Shown here one piece after another: positions 27,357 to 35,827 of a stretch of DNA of 64,000 bases. How positions within the stretch are numbered: the stretch's first letter is position 1; each line of letters begins with the position of its first letter. Source of the stretch: JADJOM01 sp044229245. GTDB lineage: Bacteria > Gemmatimonadota > Gemmatimonadetes > Gemmatimonadales > GWC2-71-9. The position numbers were made by a program, and so were the translations under genes. The stretch is from the NCBI GenBank assembly GCA_044229245.1, contig JBGATI010000024.1, forward strand, positions 1 through 64,000, in the 5' to 3' direction. Under the pieces are notes generated by a model, which did no database searches, was not told the origin of the DNA, and worked only from the letters and a program-made list of their open reading frames with translations.

Positions 27357-27680
27357 GTGAGTGCCCGCATCGAGGTGCGAAACGGCATTACCGTCGCGGG
27401 CCGCGGGGCGGTATTGATCGGCTTCGTGCTGGATGGGACCCCGCGTGCCGGTCAACGCACCCCACCGCTCGACGTTGGTGACGGTGCGCCGCGCCGGCTC
27501 GAGGTCATCGCGATCCAGAAGCTGTCCTCGCCCGATGCAGGCCGTTCCGGCGTCGGCCTGGTGTTTCGCGATGCTCCGAGCCTCAAGGCGCTGGAACGCG
27601 CTCTTCCGGGGCGCAGCGTAATCGCGCTGGAGGACCCCGTCGTCGCCGAACACCGGGACGACGCCATTGATCCGGAGTGA
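27357..27680 (+). CDS. Orphan EF-Tu domain-2-like beta-barrel protein
   Basis: A 107-residue protein read as a single translation-factor domain 2: VRNGITVAGRGAVLIGFVLDGTPRAGQ (two short blocks, NGITVAGRG and GFVLDGTPRAGQ) resembles the FTIxGRGTVLTGRVxxGxVxxGD pattern, followed by a second strand set with SGVGLVFRD. No GTPase is attached. Function unknown. GTG start at 27357. The 202-base gap before it holds nothing convincing. Confidence 0.6.
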   Translation: MSARIEVRNGITVAGRGAVLIGFVLDGTPRAGQRTPPLDVGDGAPRRLEVIAIQKLSSPDAGRSGVGLVFRDAPSLKALERALPGRSVIALEDPVVAEHRDDAIDPE

Positions 27681-27683
27681 ACC

Positions 27684-27896
27684 ATGAGAGAGATCCCGTG
27701 CACGCTGCTATCGTTGGCGCTGCTGTCCTGCTCAGCGGGGACCAAGACGAGTACCGGACGGACGGAACGCGAGACGGACAGCGTGATCGGTCAATCCCAG
27801 GTACCGGGCGCCCCAGTCGTGCAGAAGGCGCTCGAGGCCTCGGATAGCGCGCGAGCCCGCGTTGCGGCGCAGGATTCGATCGCGACGGCGCCGTAG
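27684..27896 (+). CDS. Small lipoprotein
   Basis: A 70-residue protein with a short signal ending in LLSC (Cys about residue 16), then a hydrophilic Thr/Ser/Ala-rich tail. Likely a lipid-anchored envelope protein of unknown role. It starts three bases after the preceding stop, with GGAG upstream. Confidence 0.6.
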   Translation: MREIPCTLLSLALLSCSAGTKTSTGRTERETDSVIGQSQVPGAPVVQKALEASDSARARVAAQDSIATAP

Positions 27897-27925
27897 ATGC
27901 GACGCGACGGTCCGACGAGTCGCTG

Positions 27926-28396
27926 GTGAGGTTTGGGCTGGGCGTCCGGACGCTCTGCGGTGGCGGCGCGCTGCTCCTTGCCGCATGCTCGCCGTCCAGA
28001 GGACCCCTTGGCCCGAAGGCTGAGACCGGTCCACCTGGATGCTACGTGATCCTCGAGGTAAGACAGCTCGGCGGCGAGACCACCGAATTCCTCTTTCCCG
28101 GATTTTTCGCCCTCGATTCCGCTTCGCTGCCCGACGCGGCGATGCCGGGACGGCTGGTCCTGCTCCCGCGCGACGATCTCTCCCGTCGTGCCGGTTCCTG
28201 GTCCTGGATGGAGCGTGGCGACTCGATCGTGCTGAACGCCAGCACGCCTGCCGAGGGTTGGCATCTCGGTTTCACCCGTTCGGGCGGGACGTGGCAGGGT
28301 CGGTTGAGTGGATGGGCGGACGCATTCACCGTGAGCTGGGCGGTCGGCGGCCGCCAATTGGCGTGCCCTGACGGACTGGTCCCGGCGGCCCACTGA
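27926..28396 (+). CDS. Lipoprotein, unknown family
   Basis: A 156-residue protein with signal and lipobox LLAAC (Cys about residue 21). The mature part has a Cys near residue 39 (PPGCYVILEVR) and one near the end (LACPDG), perhaps disulfide-bonded, and is rich in beta-prone segments. No family recognised. GTG start. Confidence 0.65.
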   Translation: MRFGLGVRTLCGGGALLLAACSPSRGPLGPKAETGPPGCYVILEVRQLGGETTEFLFPGFFALDSASLPDAAMPGRLVLLPRDDLSRRAGSWSWMERGDSIVLNASTPAEGWHLGFTRSGGTWQGRLSGWADAFTVSWAVGGRQLACPDGLVPAAH

Positions 28397-28430
28397 CGGC
28401 GGGGTCCCTGATGTTCCCGGAGCGCGACTG

Positions 28431-28955
28431 ATGGCCCGCACCACGCTGATCTTGCCCGGCCTGTACGACTCGGGGCCGGAGCACTGGCAGTCCCACTGGG
28501 AGCGAAGCGACCCATCCTGCAGGCGCGTCCGCCACGATAACTGGGAGACCCCCGAACGACGCGACTGGGTGGTCACGCTCGATACGGTGATCGCTGCGTC
28601 CGAACCTGAGATCCTGCTCGTGGCGCACAGTACAGCCTGCGCCCTGGTCGCCTTCTGGGCCGCTGAGCATCCAAGGCCGATCCGCGGCGCCCTCCTCGTC
28701 GGCCCGAGCGACACCGAGGCCCGGAGTTACCCGAGCGGTCCGACAGGGTGGCGGCCGATGCCGCTCTGGCGACTCCCCTTCCCTTCGATCGTCGTGGCCA
28801 GCAGTGATGACGAGTACGTGTCGCTCGATCGCGCGGAGCAGTTTGCCAGGGCGTGGGGCAGCCGCTTCGTGAACGCCGGCGCCCTCGGCCACATCAACTC
28901 GGCCAGCGGTCTGGGCGACTGGCCGGTGGGCCGCGCCCTGCTCGCGAGCCTCTGA
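28431..28955 (+). CDS. RBBP9/YdeN-type alpha/beta hydrolase
   Basis: A 174-residue serine hydrolase of the RBBP9/YdeN family. The opening LILPGLYDSGPEHWQSHWE is diagnostic. The nucleophile elbow is VAHSTAC (Ser about residue 68), with the Asp in ASSDDEYVS and the His in GALGHINSASGLGDWP. Substrate unknown. Complete, standard length. Confidence 0.92.
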   Translation: MARTTLILPGLYDSGPEHWQSHWERSDPSCRRVRHDNWETPERRDWVVTLDTVIAASEPEILLVAHSTACALVAFWAAEHPRPIRGALLVGPSDTEARSYPSGPTGWRPMPLWRLPFPSIVVASSDDEYVSLDRAEQFARAWGSRFVNAGALGHINSASGLGDWPVGRALLASL

Positions 28956-28960
28956 CCCCT

Positions 28961-28989
28961 TCGACATCCCGTCGTACCCATGCTAGGTT
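28961..28989 (+). promoter_or_regulatory. Promoter TCGACA-17-TAGGTT
   Basis: TCGACA (28961-28966) matches the consensus -35 at five of six bases, with a 17-base spacer and TAGGTT (28984-28989). The predicted start near 28996 leaves a 40-base leader ending with AAGGAG before the ATG at 29037. It is among the best promoters in the window. Confidence 0.7.
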
Positions 28990-29036
28990 AGCCCGATCCG
29001 AAATCACCACCCGTTCGTCTGCTGAAAGGAGTGTCC

Positions 29037-29504
29037 ATGCGGCACCAGTTGCTGTTGTCCATGCTCACCACGCTCTGCCTGGCTCCGGTCGCGACCCTGC
29101 ACGCCCAGGAGATGTTTCCGGACGTGGAGTACGTCGCCGGCAAGGACGGTTTCTCGGATAAGGCAAAGGGCACGCTGATCCTTGGCAGCGACGAACTTCG
29201 CTTCGTGAACAAGGATGGCAACCTGATCTTTGCGGTGCCGGTCGCATCGATCACCGAAGTGACGCAGGACGTGCAGGTGCGTGACGCGAGCGTCGGGAAG
29301 AAGCTGCTCTTCGGCGGGCTGGCGGGGTCGCGGAAGCAGGAATTCGTGCAGATCACCTCGGAGTCGGCAACGACCGCCGAGGGCATCGTCTTCAAGGTCA
29401 AGCAGGGCACGTCGGTCAACGTGGTCGCGAAGATCAAGTTCGCCGTGAAGCGCGCCGGCAACACCCCCAGGTCAGCCGAAGCCACAGACTCGGCGCGTCA
29501 GTGA
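29037..29504 (+). CDS. Secreted protein, possibly PH-like
   Basis: A 155-residue protein with a signal peptide cut near LHAQ (residue 24). The mature part KAKGTLILGSDELRFV followed by FAVPVASITEVTQD has the beta-strand spacing of bacterial PH/GRAM-like domains. The ATG is preferred over a GTG six bases earlier because AAGGAG sits five bases before it. The next gene overlaps its stop. Confidence 0.65.
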   Translation: MRHQLLLSMLTTLCLAPVATLHAQEMFPDVEYVAGKDGFSDKAKGTLILGSDELRFVNKDGNLIFAVPVASITEVTQDVQVRDASVGKKLLFGGLAGSRKQEFVQITSESATTAEGIVFKVKQGTSVNVVAKIKFAVKRAGNTPRSAEATDSARQ

Positions 29505-30067
29505 CGGGGGGAACCCCGGGGCCGCGCCCCTCCCGTGCCGCGAGCACGCCGCCGAAGATCGTGGTCAGTCCCGACCCCGTCCGGCCGCGTCGCTCGCCCG
29601 CACTGGCCCTCGGTCACCTGGTCGTTGGTCTCCTGATCCTCGGCTACGGAATGATCGCGCGAGCGCCGATGTCTCCAAGCGCGGTGATGAGCGGCGTGAT
29701 CGACTCGGTGGAGACGCTTCCGTCGAGTGCGACCGATCTGTTCGGACGGCAGCATCCGACCAGGGCGGTCGCCGTCTATCTGCCCAAGGCCCCGTCGGCG
29801 CGGACCTTCAAGCTCCCGCTCGGGACGGCGGCGCTCGCCGATTCCCTGCATGCCGCCGACACGCTCCAGGCCCTCCTCGGCTGGCGCTCGGAGGGAGACA
29901 CGGCGACGGCACTGAGGATCATGCGGAATGGCGGCCTGCTCCTTGATTCCACCGTCGTCCTCGGGGCTCAACGGAAGGAACGCTCCCGCATCGTCCTCTT
30001 CGGGGGACTGTTCGCGACCATCGGCGTGGTGATGCTCATGCGCCGTGGGGCCCCGGCCGTCGCCTGA
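29501..30067 (+). CDS. Membrane protein with two flanking TM helices
   Basis: A 188-residue protein: Pro/Arg-rich cytoplasmic N-terminus (1-32), a membrane helix around 35-53, a soluble middle, and a second helix near 163-180. The topology puts the middle part in the periplasm. No domain recognised. It starts with GTG overlapping the preceding stop (GTGA), so probably a two-gene unit with the secreted protein upstream. Confidence 0.65.
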   Translation: MTGGTPGPRPSRAASTPPKIVVSPDPVRPRRSPALALGHLVVGLLILGYGMIARAPMSPSAVMSGVIDSVETLPSSATDLFGRQHPTRAVAVYLPKAPSARTFKLPLGTAALADSLHAADTLQALLGWRSEGDTATALRIMRNGGLLLDSTVVLGAQRKERSRIVLFGGLFATIGVVMLMRRGAPAVA

Positions 30068-30085
30068 CACAATCCTGCGCGCCGG

Positions 30086-31057
30086 TTAGCGGTGCGCAGG
30101 TTCCGGTTCCCGCTGTGCCGACGGGCGCGACGCTGGTCGTTCACCCGCACGCGTCCCCCGGAGGCTTCGGCTCCACGAGGCCAGCCCCAGCCCCATCATC
30201 AGCAGGAGCAGCAGGGTCGAGATCAGGTTGATCACCCCGGACCACGGTCCCGCCCAGGTCCCGGCGTGCAGCGCCCGGCCCAGGGTCGAGACCGTGCTCT
30301 CAAAGGGGTGGAGGCCGTCGGGATGCACCACGAATCGGGACGGCCCGCCAGTGGCGCTGGCGATGAACAGCATCGCGCTGCCGCCCGGCAGCGCCTGCAC
30401 CGCGCGCAGACGCGAGAGATCCACGGTTCGCGCGGCCATGTCGACCGCCCGCGCCAGTGGCATCGGCGCCCCACTTCGCGACGTCACGACCGGAGGATGG
30501 AGCTTCATCAGCACGACGGAGACGGGAAGCAGCGCGAGCAGTGGCCACAGAATCCACCCCAGCCAGATGTGACGACCGAGCGGCGTTGAAGGACGTCTCG
30601 CGGGACGCGCGAGGAGCGGACCGAGGAGGACCAGCACCAGCATCGCGAAGGTCCCGAACCCAACCAGTCCCCCCAGCCCGAACCAGAGATCCTTGTGAAT
30701 GCGGAGGGCAATATCGAAAACGTCAGGCGATGGCTGCCGCGGCTCGGGTACCGCGAGGCCAGTCGAGGTGCTGAAGTACTTCGCCTCGCCGGTCTCCGGC
30801 TGGATCACGCCGACGGTGCCTTCATCCGGAGTCAGGAAGAGGTAGGGGGCCTTTCCCCTGGGGTCCACCCGCTGGAGCAGACCCACCAGCCTCGCGGGAT
30901 CGAGCCGACCGCCGCTGGATGCCTCGCCGGGCTTGCCGAGTATCGGGCTGAAGGCGAGCAGCGCTCCGGAGAGCAGGATCGCGACGAAGACGGGCGCCAT
31001 GAGGAGGGCAAGCCATCGGTGAGCCGTCGCCAGTCGGGCTCGCGTGCGGGGGAGCAT
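30086..31057 (-). CDS. PepSY-associated TM (PiuB-like) membrane protein
   Basis: A 323-residue inner-membrane protein. It begins LATAHRWLALLMAPVFVAILLSGALLA-like (first helix about residues 13-32, with the conserved HRW), then a periplasmic PepSY-like region, two central helices near residues 130-180 with HKDLWFGLGGLVG, and a last helix near 285. The family is often tied to siderophore or metal uptake, but no receptor gene is nearby. Start chosen at ATG 31057, which has AGGAGG five bases before it. The gene is alone on the minus strand. Confidence 0.85.
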   Translation of the reverse strand: MLPRTRARLATAHRWLALLMAPVFVAILLSGALLAFSPILGKPGEASSGGRLDPARLVGLLQRVDPRGKAPYLFLTPDEGTVGVIQPETGEAKYFSTSTGLAVPEPRQPSPDVFDIALRIHKDLWFGLGGLVGFGTFAMLVLVLLGPLLARPARRPSTPLGRHIWLGWILWPLLALLPVSVVLMKLHPPVVTSRSGAPMPLARAVDMAARTVDLSRLRAVQALPGGSAMLFIASATGGPSRFVVHPDGLHPFESTVSTLGRALHAGTWAGPWSGVINLISTLLLLLMMGLGLASWSRSLRGTRAGERPASRPSAQREPEPAHR

Positions 31058-31243
31058 CTCGGCCTCCTGCAGAGGGATCGGGGGCGGGGACCGGGCCAAT
31101 ACGCCACGGCGGCTCCGATGTTTCAATACGCACCGTAGCCGGCGAGTCCGATCCCTGCTCGTGCCCGCCCGATGGGCGGACTAGCCCTCGAGCCATGGCG
31201 GTGGAACATTCAGCCGCCCGTCGGCGACCCCCAGGAGGCCCGA

Positions 31244-31561
31244 TTGCTCTGGCTCATCATGGCTGCACTCTGTGAACTCCTTGGCTGCTTCGCGATCTGG
31301 CGCTGGGCCCGGGATCAGCAGCCCCTCTGGTGGGTCGCCGTCGGCCTCCTGCTTCTCTTCGCTTTCGCCTGGGCGCTGACCCGGGCCCCGGCGGCCTTTG
31401 CGGGGCGGGCATTCGCGGCCTATGCCGGGGTGTACCTGGTCGGCGCGCTCGCCTGGTTCGTCCTGCTCGATCGCGGTCGTCCCGACCGCTGGGATCTGCT
31501 TGGTGCCTCCCTGGGCCTCCTGGGTGCCCTCGTGATCCTGTACGCGCCTCGTCAGCCATGA
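31244..31561 (+). CDS. YnfA family small membrane protein
   Basis: A 105-residue protein with four membrane helices and the UPF0060/YnfA markers ALCELLGCFAIWRW, AAYAGVYLVGALAW and RPDRWDLLGASLGLLGA. A TTG start at 31244 has AGGAGG five bases upstream and restores the usual ~108-residue length; an ATG at 31172 would add 24 atypical residues. Role unknown, possibly small multidrug-resistance-like. It overlaps the next gene by four bases. Confidence 0.85.
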   Translation: MLWLIMAALCELLGCFAIWRWARDQQPLWWVAVGLLLLFAFAWALTRAPAAFAGRAFAAYAGVYLVGALAWFVLLDRGRPDRWDLLGASLGLLGALVILYAPRQP

Positions 31562-32067
31562 CCGGGGCCTCAGAGCCGATGGCGATCCGGGCGATGGTGC
31601 CCGGGGACTGGCCGGAGGTCGCCCGGATCTACGGGGAGGGCATCGCCACCGGGACCGCCACCTTCGAGCAGGAAGTTCCCTCGTGGGCAGCGTGGGACAG
31701 CGGGCACCTCGGACACAGCCGGTGGGTCGCGGCCGCGGGCGAGGGCCTGGCGGGATGGGCCGCCCTCAGCCCGGTCTCGCGCCGGACCTGTTACGCCGGC
31801 GTGGCCGAGATCAGCATCTATGTTTCGGCGCACGCGCGGGGTCAGCGCGTCGGAGGCCGGCTGCTTGCGGCACTGGTCGAGAGCGCGGACGCGGCAGGAA
31901 TCTGGACCCTGCAGGCGGGCATCTTCGCGGAGAACACCGCGAGTGTGCGGCTGCACGAGTCCTGTGGCTTCCGCTTCGTCGGACGACGCGAGCGCATCGC
32001 CCGGCTCGAGGGGATCTGGCGGGATACCCTGCTCTTCGAGCGCCGGAGTTCCGCGATCGGCAGATGA
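31558..32067 (+). CDS. GNAT acetyltransferase, phosphinothricin-type
   Basis: A 169-residue protein of the PAT/MddA group: IRAMVPGDWPEVARIYGEGIATGTATFE at the start (short core GEGIATGTATFE), then RTCYAGVAEISIYVS and the acetyl-CoA loop GQRVGGRLL near residue 98, and late FAENTASVRLHESCGFR. The group acetylates phosphinothricin or methionine derivatives. ATG overlapping the YnfA stop; a Met seven codons on is an alternative. Confidence 0.9.
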   Translation: MTGASEPMAIRAMVPGDWPEVARIYGEGIATGTATFEQEVPSWAAWDSGHLGHSRWVAAAGEGLAGWAALSPVSRRTCYAGVAEISIYVSAHARGQRVGGRLLAALVESADAAGIWTLQAGIFAENTASVRLHESCGFRFVGRRERIARLEGIWRDTLLFERRSSAIGR

Positions 32068-32146
32068 CCCGTCTGCCTGCAAACGCATCGCTGCACTGGC
32101 GTCGGCTCGGCCGGCTCGTGACATTCAGCCGGAGGAGAATCCCGTC

Positions 32147-32704
32147 ATGAGCAGAAAGCCGGCGGCCCACACTGTTCCGCTCGCCGATCATCGCAAGGCG
32201 ATCCGCGAATTCGCGGCTGCCGCCAGTCGCCTCGACACCCAGACCTGGCTCCGCCCGATCGGCCCGTCACGCTGGTCGCCGGCGCTGATCACCGAGCACG
32301 TTTCGCTGGCCATCGGGGCCTTCACGGCCGATGCCGCGGGACGTGCCCACATGGCGGAGGTCTTCGGACCATGGAAGCGGTTCGTCGCGCGGACCCTCTT
32401 CCTGCGCCGCCTCCTGCGCACTGGCCAGTTCCCCGATGGGGCGATTGCGCCGCGGGAGACCACACCGTCCTCCTCTCCGCAACAGCAGGGCGAGGCGCTG
32501 GCGGCACTCGACCGTGCGGTCAGCGACCTGGAGGTGACGATCGCGGCCCACCCGAGCGCGGACCGGTGCGAGATCACCCATCCCTACTTCGGCCGACTCC
32601 CGCTGCCCACCGCGCTGCGGCTGCTCGAGCTGCATGCCCGGCACCACCTTGGACAGCTTCCTCGACGCGCTGCCGCGCGCGGGAATGAACCCCAGCCGAA
32701 CTGA
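32147..32704 (+). CDS. DinB-like protein
   Basis: A 185-residue four-helix DinB/YfiT-like protein. His in LITEHVSLAIG near residue 46 and in ELHARHHLGQLPR near residue 167 match the DinB metal triad. DinB proteins include thiol-dependent transferases; the activity here is unknown. The start has GGAGGAG eight bases upstream. Not to be confused with DNA polymerase IV. Confidence 0.85.
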   Translation: MSRKPAAHTVPLADHRKAIREFAAAASRLDTQTWLRPIGPSRWSPALITEHVSLAIGAFTADAAGRAHMAEVFGPWKRFVARTLFLRRLLRTGQFPDGAIAPRETTPSSSPQQQGEALAALDRAVSDLEVTIAAHPSADRCEITHPYFGRLPLPTALRLLELHARHHLGQLPRRAAARGNEPQPN

Positions 32705-32727
32705 GTGGGCCAACCCCTTCGATTCCG

Positions 32728-33231
32728 ATGATGTTCCGCTCGCCCGGTCCTCGCCTGCTGCCACTCCTCCTGGCCCTGTCAGCACCGCTGAAGGCCCAGA
32801 CAGCCACCAGCTGCCCCAATGGGCCCGCGGATGACAAGATCATCCGGGTCGATGCCACCGTCGCCCTCCCGCTCCACACCCTCTACCAGGTCAGCGACAG
32901 CCTCCTCGCTGCCCACGGGTTTCGCTGGACCGCCGCGAGTCCCGTCTCCGCACGCGTCACGGCGCCGAGGTTCACCTGGCCGCCAGGATCGGAGAACGAA
33001 CCGTGGCATGGCACGGAGAACCCCGGGCTGGTCATCACGGTCAGCGCCTTCACCGCCCACGATTCGACCCGTTTCAGCATCTCGAGCGAGGTGCTCTGCC
33101 GGATCAGTTCCGCGGAGGTCGAGCCAACCGACTCGAGCGTCGAGAGTCAGCTCAGACTCCTCGGCGCGATGGAGATGGTGACGGCGCTCACGGACGCCCT
33201 GCGGCATCTCGGTACCATTCGGAGGCCGTAA
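32728..33231 (+). CDS. Secreted hypothetical protein
   Basis: A 167-residue protein with a signal peptide (LLPLLLALSAPLKAQ, cut near residue 24). The mature part has Cys in TSCPNG and VLCRIS, possibly a disulfide. No family recognised. Two adjacent ATGs (32728, 32731) are possible starts. Confidence 0.65.
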   Translation: MMFRSPGPRLLPLLLALSAPLKAQTATSCPNGPADDKIIRVDATVALPLHTLYQVSDSLLAAHGFRWTAASPVSARVTAPRFTWPPGSENEPWHGTENPGLVITVSAFTAHDSTRFSISSEVLCRISSAEVEPTDSSVESQLRLLGAMEMVTALTDALRHLGTIRRP

Positions 33232-33269
33232 TCCCGGGCACGATGCTCGGCAGAGAAGCCCGGCCCTGC

Positions 33270-33275
33270 TATCTT
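33270..33275 (+). promoter_or_regulatory. -10 box TATCTT
   Basis: TATCTT with a weak -35 (TCGGCA at 33247-33252, 17-base spacer) sits 46 bases before the ATG at 33322. The hexamer is identical to those at 19659 and 39211. Confidence 0.45.
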
Positions 33276-33321
33276 GGGGCTGGCACGACACGGCCATCCC
33301 GCACCAGACCGGATCCTCACC

Positions 33322-33576
33322 ATGCCCACTGACTCCCGAAGCGAGCGGCGCCACGAGATCGCGGTGCGCGCGCGCGCCTACCTCGAAGGCATGATTCCGC
33401 GGAGCAGCGTCCTCGAGGGCCTCGAAGCGGCGGACTACGCCGACCCGAAACTCCGGCCCCTGCTCGAACTGATCGAGAACATTCCCAAGAAGTCGCGGAC
33501 GTCCGGACTCTGGGGCAAGGCCTACGACGCACTCATCGCCCGTGCCCGGGACCTGATCGCCGCCGCCGACGCCTAG
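33322..33576 (+). CDS. Small hypothetical protein
   Basis: An 84-residue, probably helical soluble protein with no recognised domain (EIAVRARAYLEGMIPRSS near the start). Preceded by a -10-like box; followed two bases later by the SnoaL-like gene. Confidence 0.65.
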   Translation: MPTDSRSERRHEIAVRARAYLEGMIPRSSVLEGLEAADYADPKLRPLLELIENIPKKSRTSGLWGKAYDALIARARDLIAAADA

Positions 33577-33578
33577 GC

Positions 33579-34043
33579 ATGCATCCCAATGCGGCGCTCC
33601 TGACCCGATTCTACGAGGCGTTCGGGCGCCGCGATCACGCCGCCATGGCCGCCTGTTACGCACCCGCGGCGCAGTTCTCCGATCCCGTCTTCACCGACCT
33701 CAACGGCCCGCAGGTCACCGCCATGTGGCGGATGCTCTGCACCCGGGCCACCGACCTCCGTATCGAAGCCAGCCGCATCGTCGCCGATGCCGGGCGCGGC
33801 AGCGCCCATTGGGAGGCCTGGTACCGCTACAGCGCCACCGGCCGCCCGGTCCACAATGTCATCGACGCGTCATTCACGTTTGACTCGGGCCTGATCAGCA
33901 CGCATCAGGACCGATTCGACCTCTACCGCTGGTCTCGCCAGGCACTCGGCCTCAAGGGGCTGCTCCTCGGCTGGGCTCCCGCGACCCAACGCGCCATTCG
34001 CGGGACCGCGGCCCGCAGCCTCGCCCGCAGCATGGAGTCCTGA
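33579..34043 (+). CDS. SnoaL-like / NTF2-fold protein
   Basis: A 154-residue NTF2-fold protein: LLTRFYEAFGRRDHAAMAACYAP at the start (helix pair of the SnoaL cone; core FYEAFGRRDHAAMAACY) and AHWEAWYRYSATGRPVHN near residue 68. The family includes isomerases, hydrolases and non-enzymes. A basic C-terminal helix (ATQRAIRGTAARSLARS) is extra. Confidence 0.85.
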   Translation: MHPNAALLTRFYEAFGRRDHAAMAACYAPAAQFSDPVFTDLNGPQVTAMWRMLCTRATDLRIEASRIVADAGRGSAHWEAWYRYSATGRPVHNVIDASFTFDSGLISTHQDRFDLYRWSRQALGLKGLLLGWAPATQRAIRGTAARSLARSMES

Positions 34044-34047
34044 GCCC

Positions 34048-34791
34048 TTGGGATTCCAGGATCACTTCTCGGCGCGGGCCGAGCTGTATGCGAAGGCCCG
34101 GCCGACCTACCCCGCAGCCCTCTTCACCGACCTCGCGGCCCTGGCGCCCGATACCCGCTCGGTCTGGGATTGCGGGACCGGGAGTGGTCAGGCCGCGGTG
34201 GGGCTCGCCGCCTGCTTCGAGTCCGTGATCGCGACCGATCCGAGCACGGCGCAACTCGCGCGTGCGGAGCAGCACCCTCGGGTGACCTACCGGGTCGCAT
34301 CCGAAGCAGCCAGCGGCCTCCCAGCGGGCAGCATGGATCTGGTGACGGCGGCTCAGGCCGCGCACTGGTTCGATCAGGCCCGCTTCCACGCCGAGGTCCA
34401 GCGAGTGCTGCGGCCAGGCGGGCTGCTCGCGATCTGGTGCTACGGTCTCTGCGAAATCGCCCCCGGCATTGATCGGACGGTCTCGAGATTCTATCGTGAG
34501 ACGGTCGGGCCCTACTGGCCCGCCGGCCGGGCGCATGTGGAGGATGGGTACCGTTCCCTCAGCTTTCCCTTCGAGGAGGTACCTTTTCCTTCGCATGTCA
34601 TGGAGCGACGTTGGAGCCTGGAGGAGTTCGGCGCCTATCTCGGCAGCTGGTCGGCGGTCGAGCGGTTTCAGCGTGCCAACGGGACGGACCCGGTGCCGCC
34701 GCTGATCGCGACGCTCGAGCCGGAGTGGGGAGACGTCCCCCGTCGCGTGCGCTGGCCGCTGTCCGGCCGTCTGGGGAGGTTCACCGCATGA
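34048..34791 (+). CDS. Class I SAM-dependent methyltransferase
   Basis: A 247-residue methyltransferase resembling the Methyltransf_11/trans-aconitate branch: start DHFSARAELYAKARPTYP, motif I WDCGTGSGQAAVGLA (about residue 40), acidic residue in IATDPSTAQL, AAQAAHWFDQARF near residue 100 and VLRPGGLLAIW. Substrate unknown. TTG start at 34048 gives the usual beginning. Overlaps the next start by four bases. Confidence 0.9.
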   Translation: MGFQDHFSARAELYAKARPTYPAALFTDLAALAPDTRSVWDCGTGSGQAAVGLAACFESVIATDPSTAQLARAEQHPRVTYRVASEAASGLPAGSMDLVTAAQAAHWFDQARFHAEVQRVLRPGGLLAIWCYGLCEIAPGIDRTVSRFYRETVGPYWPAGRAHVEDGYRSLSFPFEEVPFPSHVMERRWSLEEFGAYLGSWSAVERFQRANGTDPVPPLIATLEPEWGDVPRRVRWPLSGRLGRFTA

Positions 34792-35228
34792 CGGTGCTCA
34801 TCGTCGTCGGGGTGGCCGCTGCCATCGTCCTGGCCTGGTGGATCTCCCAGCTGGGGAATCGCGGGCCGGCCGGGGTCCGGGCCCCCACACCCGCCGAGGG
34901 AGCCGGCGTCACTGAGACGCCGAGTGAGGCAGGCGTCCGCAGACAGTTGGCGGCGGGCGACAAGATCGGCGCCATCAAGCAATACCGCGAGCTGACCGGG
35001 CTCGGCCTCAAGGAGGCGAAGGACGCGGTGGATGCGATGGAGGCAGGCCGAGTGCTCCCGATGCCCGCGGGCTCCGCCCGGATACCCGGACTCGATCCGG
35101 CGACCGATCCGGAGATCCGGAGACTGGTGGCCAGCGGTGAACTCATCGAGGCGATCAAGCGCTACCGGACGCTGTCCGGTGCCGGCCTCAAGGAAGCGAA
35201 AGATGCGATCGAGGGGATGACGCGGTGA
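34788..35228 (+). CDS. Membrane-anchored tandem L7/L12-CTD-like protein
   Basis: A 146-residue protein: one N-terminal membrane helix (about residues 3-20), a Pro-rich linker, and two copies of an L7/L12-C-terminal-like helical hairpin. The copies read GAIKQYRELTGLGLKEAKDA (about residue 64) and EAIKRYRTLSGAGLKEAKDA (about residue 122). In ribosomal L7/L12 this G-L-x-LKEAK region binds GTPase factors. The role of anchored tandem copies is unknown. It overlaps both neighbours by four bases. Confidence 0.8.
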   Translation: MTVLIVVGVAAAIVLAWWISQLGNRGPAGVRAPTPAEGAGVTETPSEAGVRRQLAAGDKIGAIKQYRELTGLGLKEAKDAVDAMEAGRVLPMPAGSARIPGLDPATDPEIRRLVASGELIEAIKRYRTLSGAGLKEAKDAIEGMTR

Positions 35229-35449
35229 AACGACTGCGCCGAGGTCCACAGACCGGCCCCGAACACGATCCAATCCTCCCGACGCTGCGCGAGATGGTCG
35301 GCTTCATGTGCCCGATCGCCTGTGCTCTGGTCGGCTATGGCTTGGGGATGTACTGGAGCGGTTTCATGTCCGCCTTCCTCTGCGCCATGGCAGGGGTCGG
35401 CCTCGGCACCATCGTCACCCGGGCGTGGGCCCGGGACTTCTACCTCTGA
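35225..35449 (+). CDS. Small membrane protein
   Basis: A 74-residue protein with two hydrophobic stretches separated by a short turn (about residues 25-42 and 45-62), containing YGLGMYW and AGVGLGTIVTR. Overlaps the L7/L12-like gene by four bases (GTGA), so perhaps a partner at the membrane. No family recognised. Confidence 0.65.
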   Translation: MKRLRRGPQTGPEHDPILPTLREMVGFMCPIACALVGYGLGMYWSGFMSAFLCAMAGVGLGTIVTRAWARDFYL

Positions 35450-35464
35450 CCCGCACGATCACCC

Positions 35465-35827
35465 ATGCGCCTCACGCTGCCCTCTCTCAGCCCGCGTTTC
35501 ATCCCGGTCCTGGCGTGCCTCGTGGCCGGTTGCGGGGCGGGTGCCCCGATGAACGTGGCTCCCCGCCCGGTCAGCGGCCTCCCCGAAGCCTTCGTGGTGG
35601 AGGGCCCGGTGCCGTCGACCAGCGGCCGGGCCTGCATCGTTCACCTGAAGAGTCCGGTGGATGACACCCGTCTGACCCTGCGCACATCCTCCGACAACGG
35701 GAGCGCCGGGATCGTTGGCGATTATCAGGTCGAGCCGTCCAGCCGGTATGGTCTGGCGGACAGTGAGCGGCTGCGGGTCGACTGCCTCACGAATCGCGCC
35801 CTGGGCGCGGTGCGTGGCCGCCGGTGA
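35465..35827 (+). CDS. Lipoprotein, unknown family
   Basis: A 120-residue protein with signal and lipobox LVAGC (Cys about residue 23), then a Ser/Thr-rich mature region with Cys near residues 58 and 110. No family recognised. TGATG overlap with the next gene. Confidence 0.65.
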   Translation: MRLTLPSLSPRFIPVLACLVAGCGAGAPMNVAPRPVSGLPEAFVVEGPVPSTSGRACIVHLKSPVDDTRLTLRTSSDNGSAGIVGDYQVEPSSRYGLADSERLRVDCLTNRALGAVRGRR

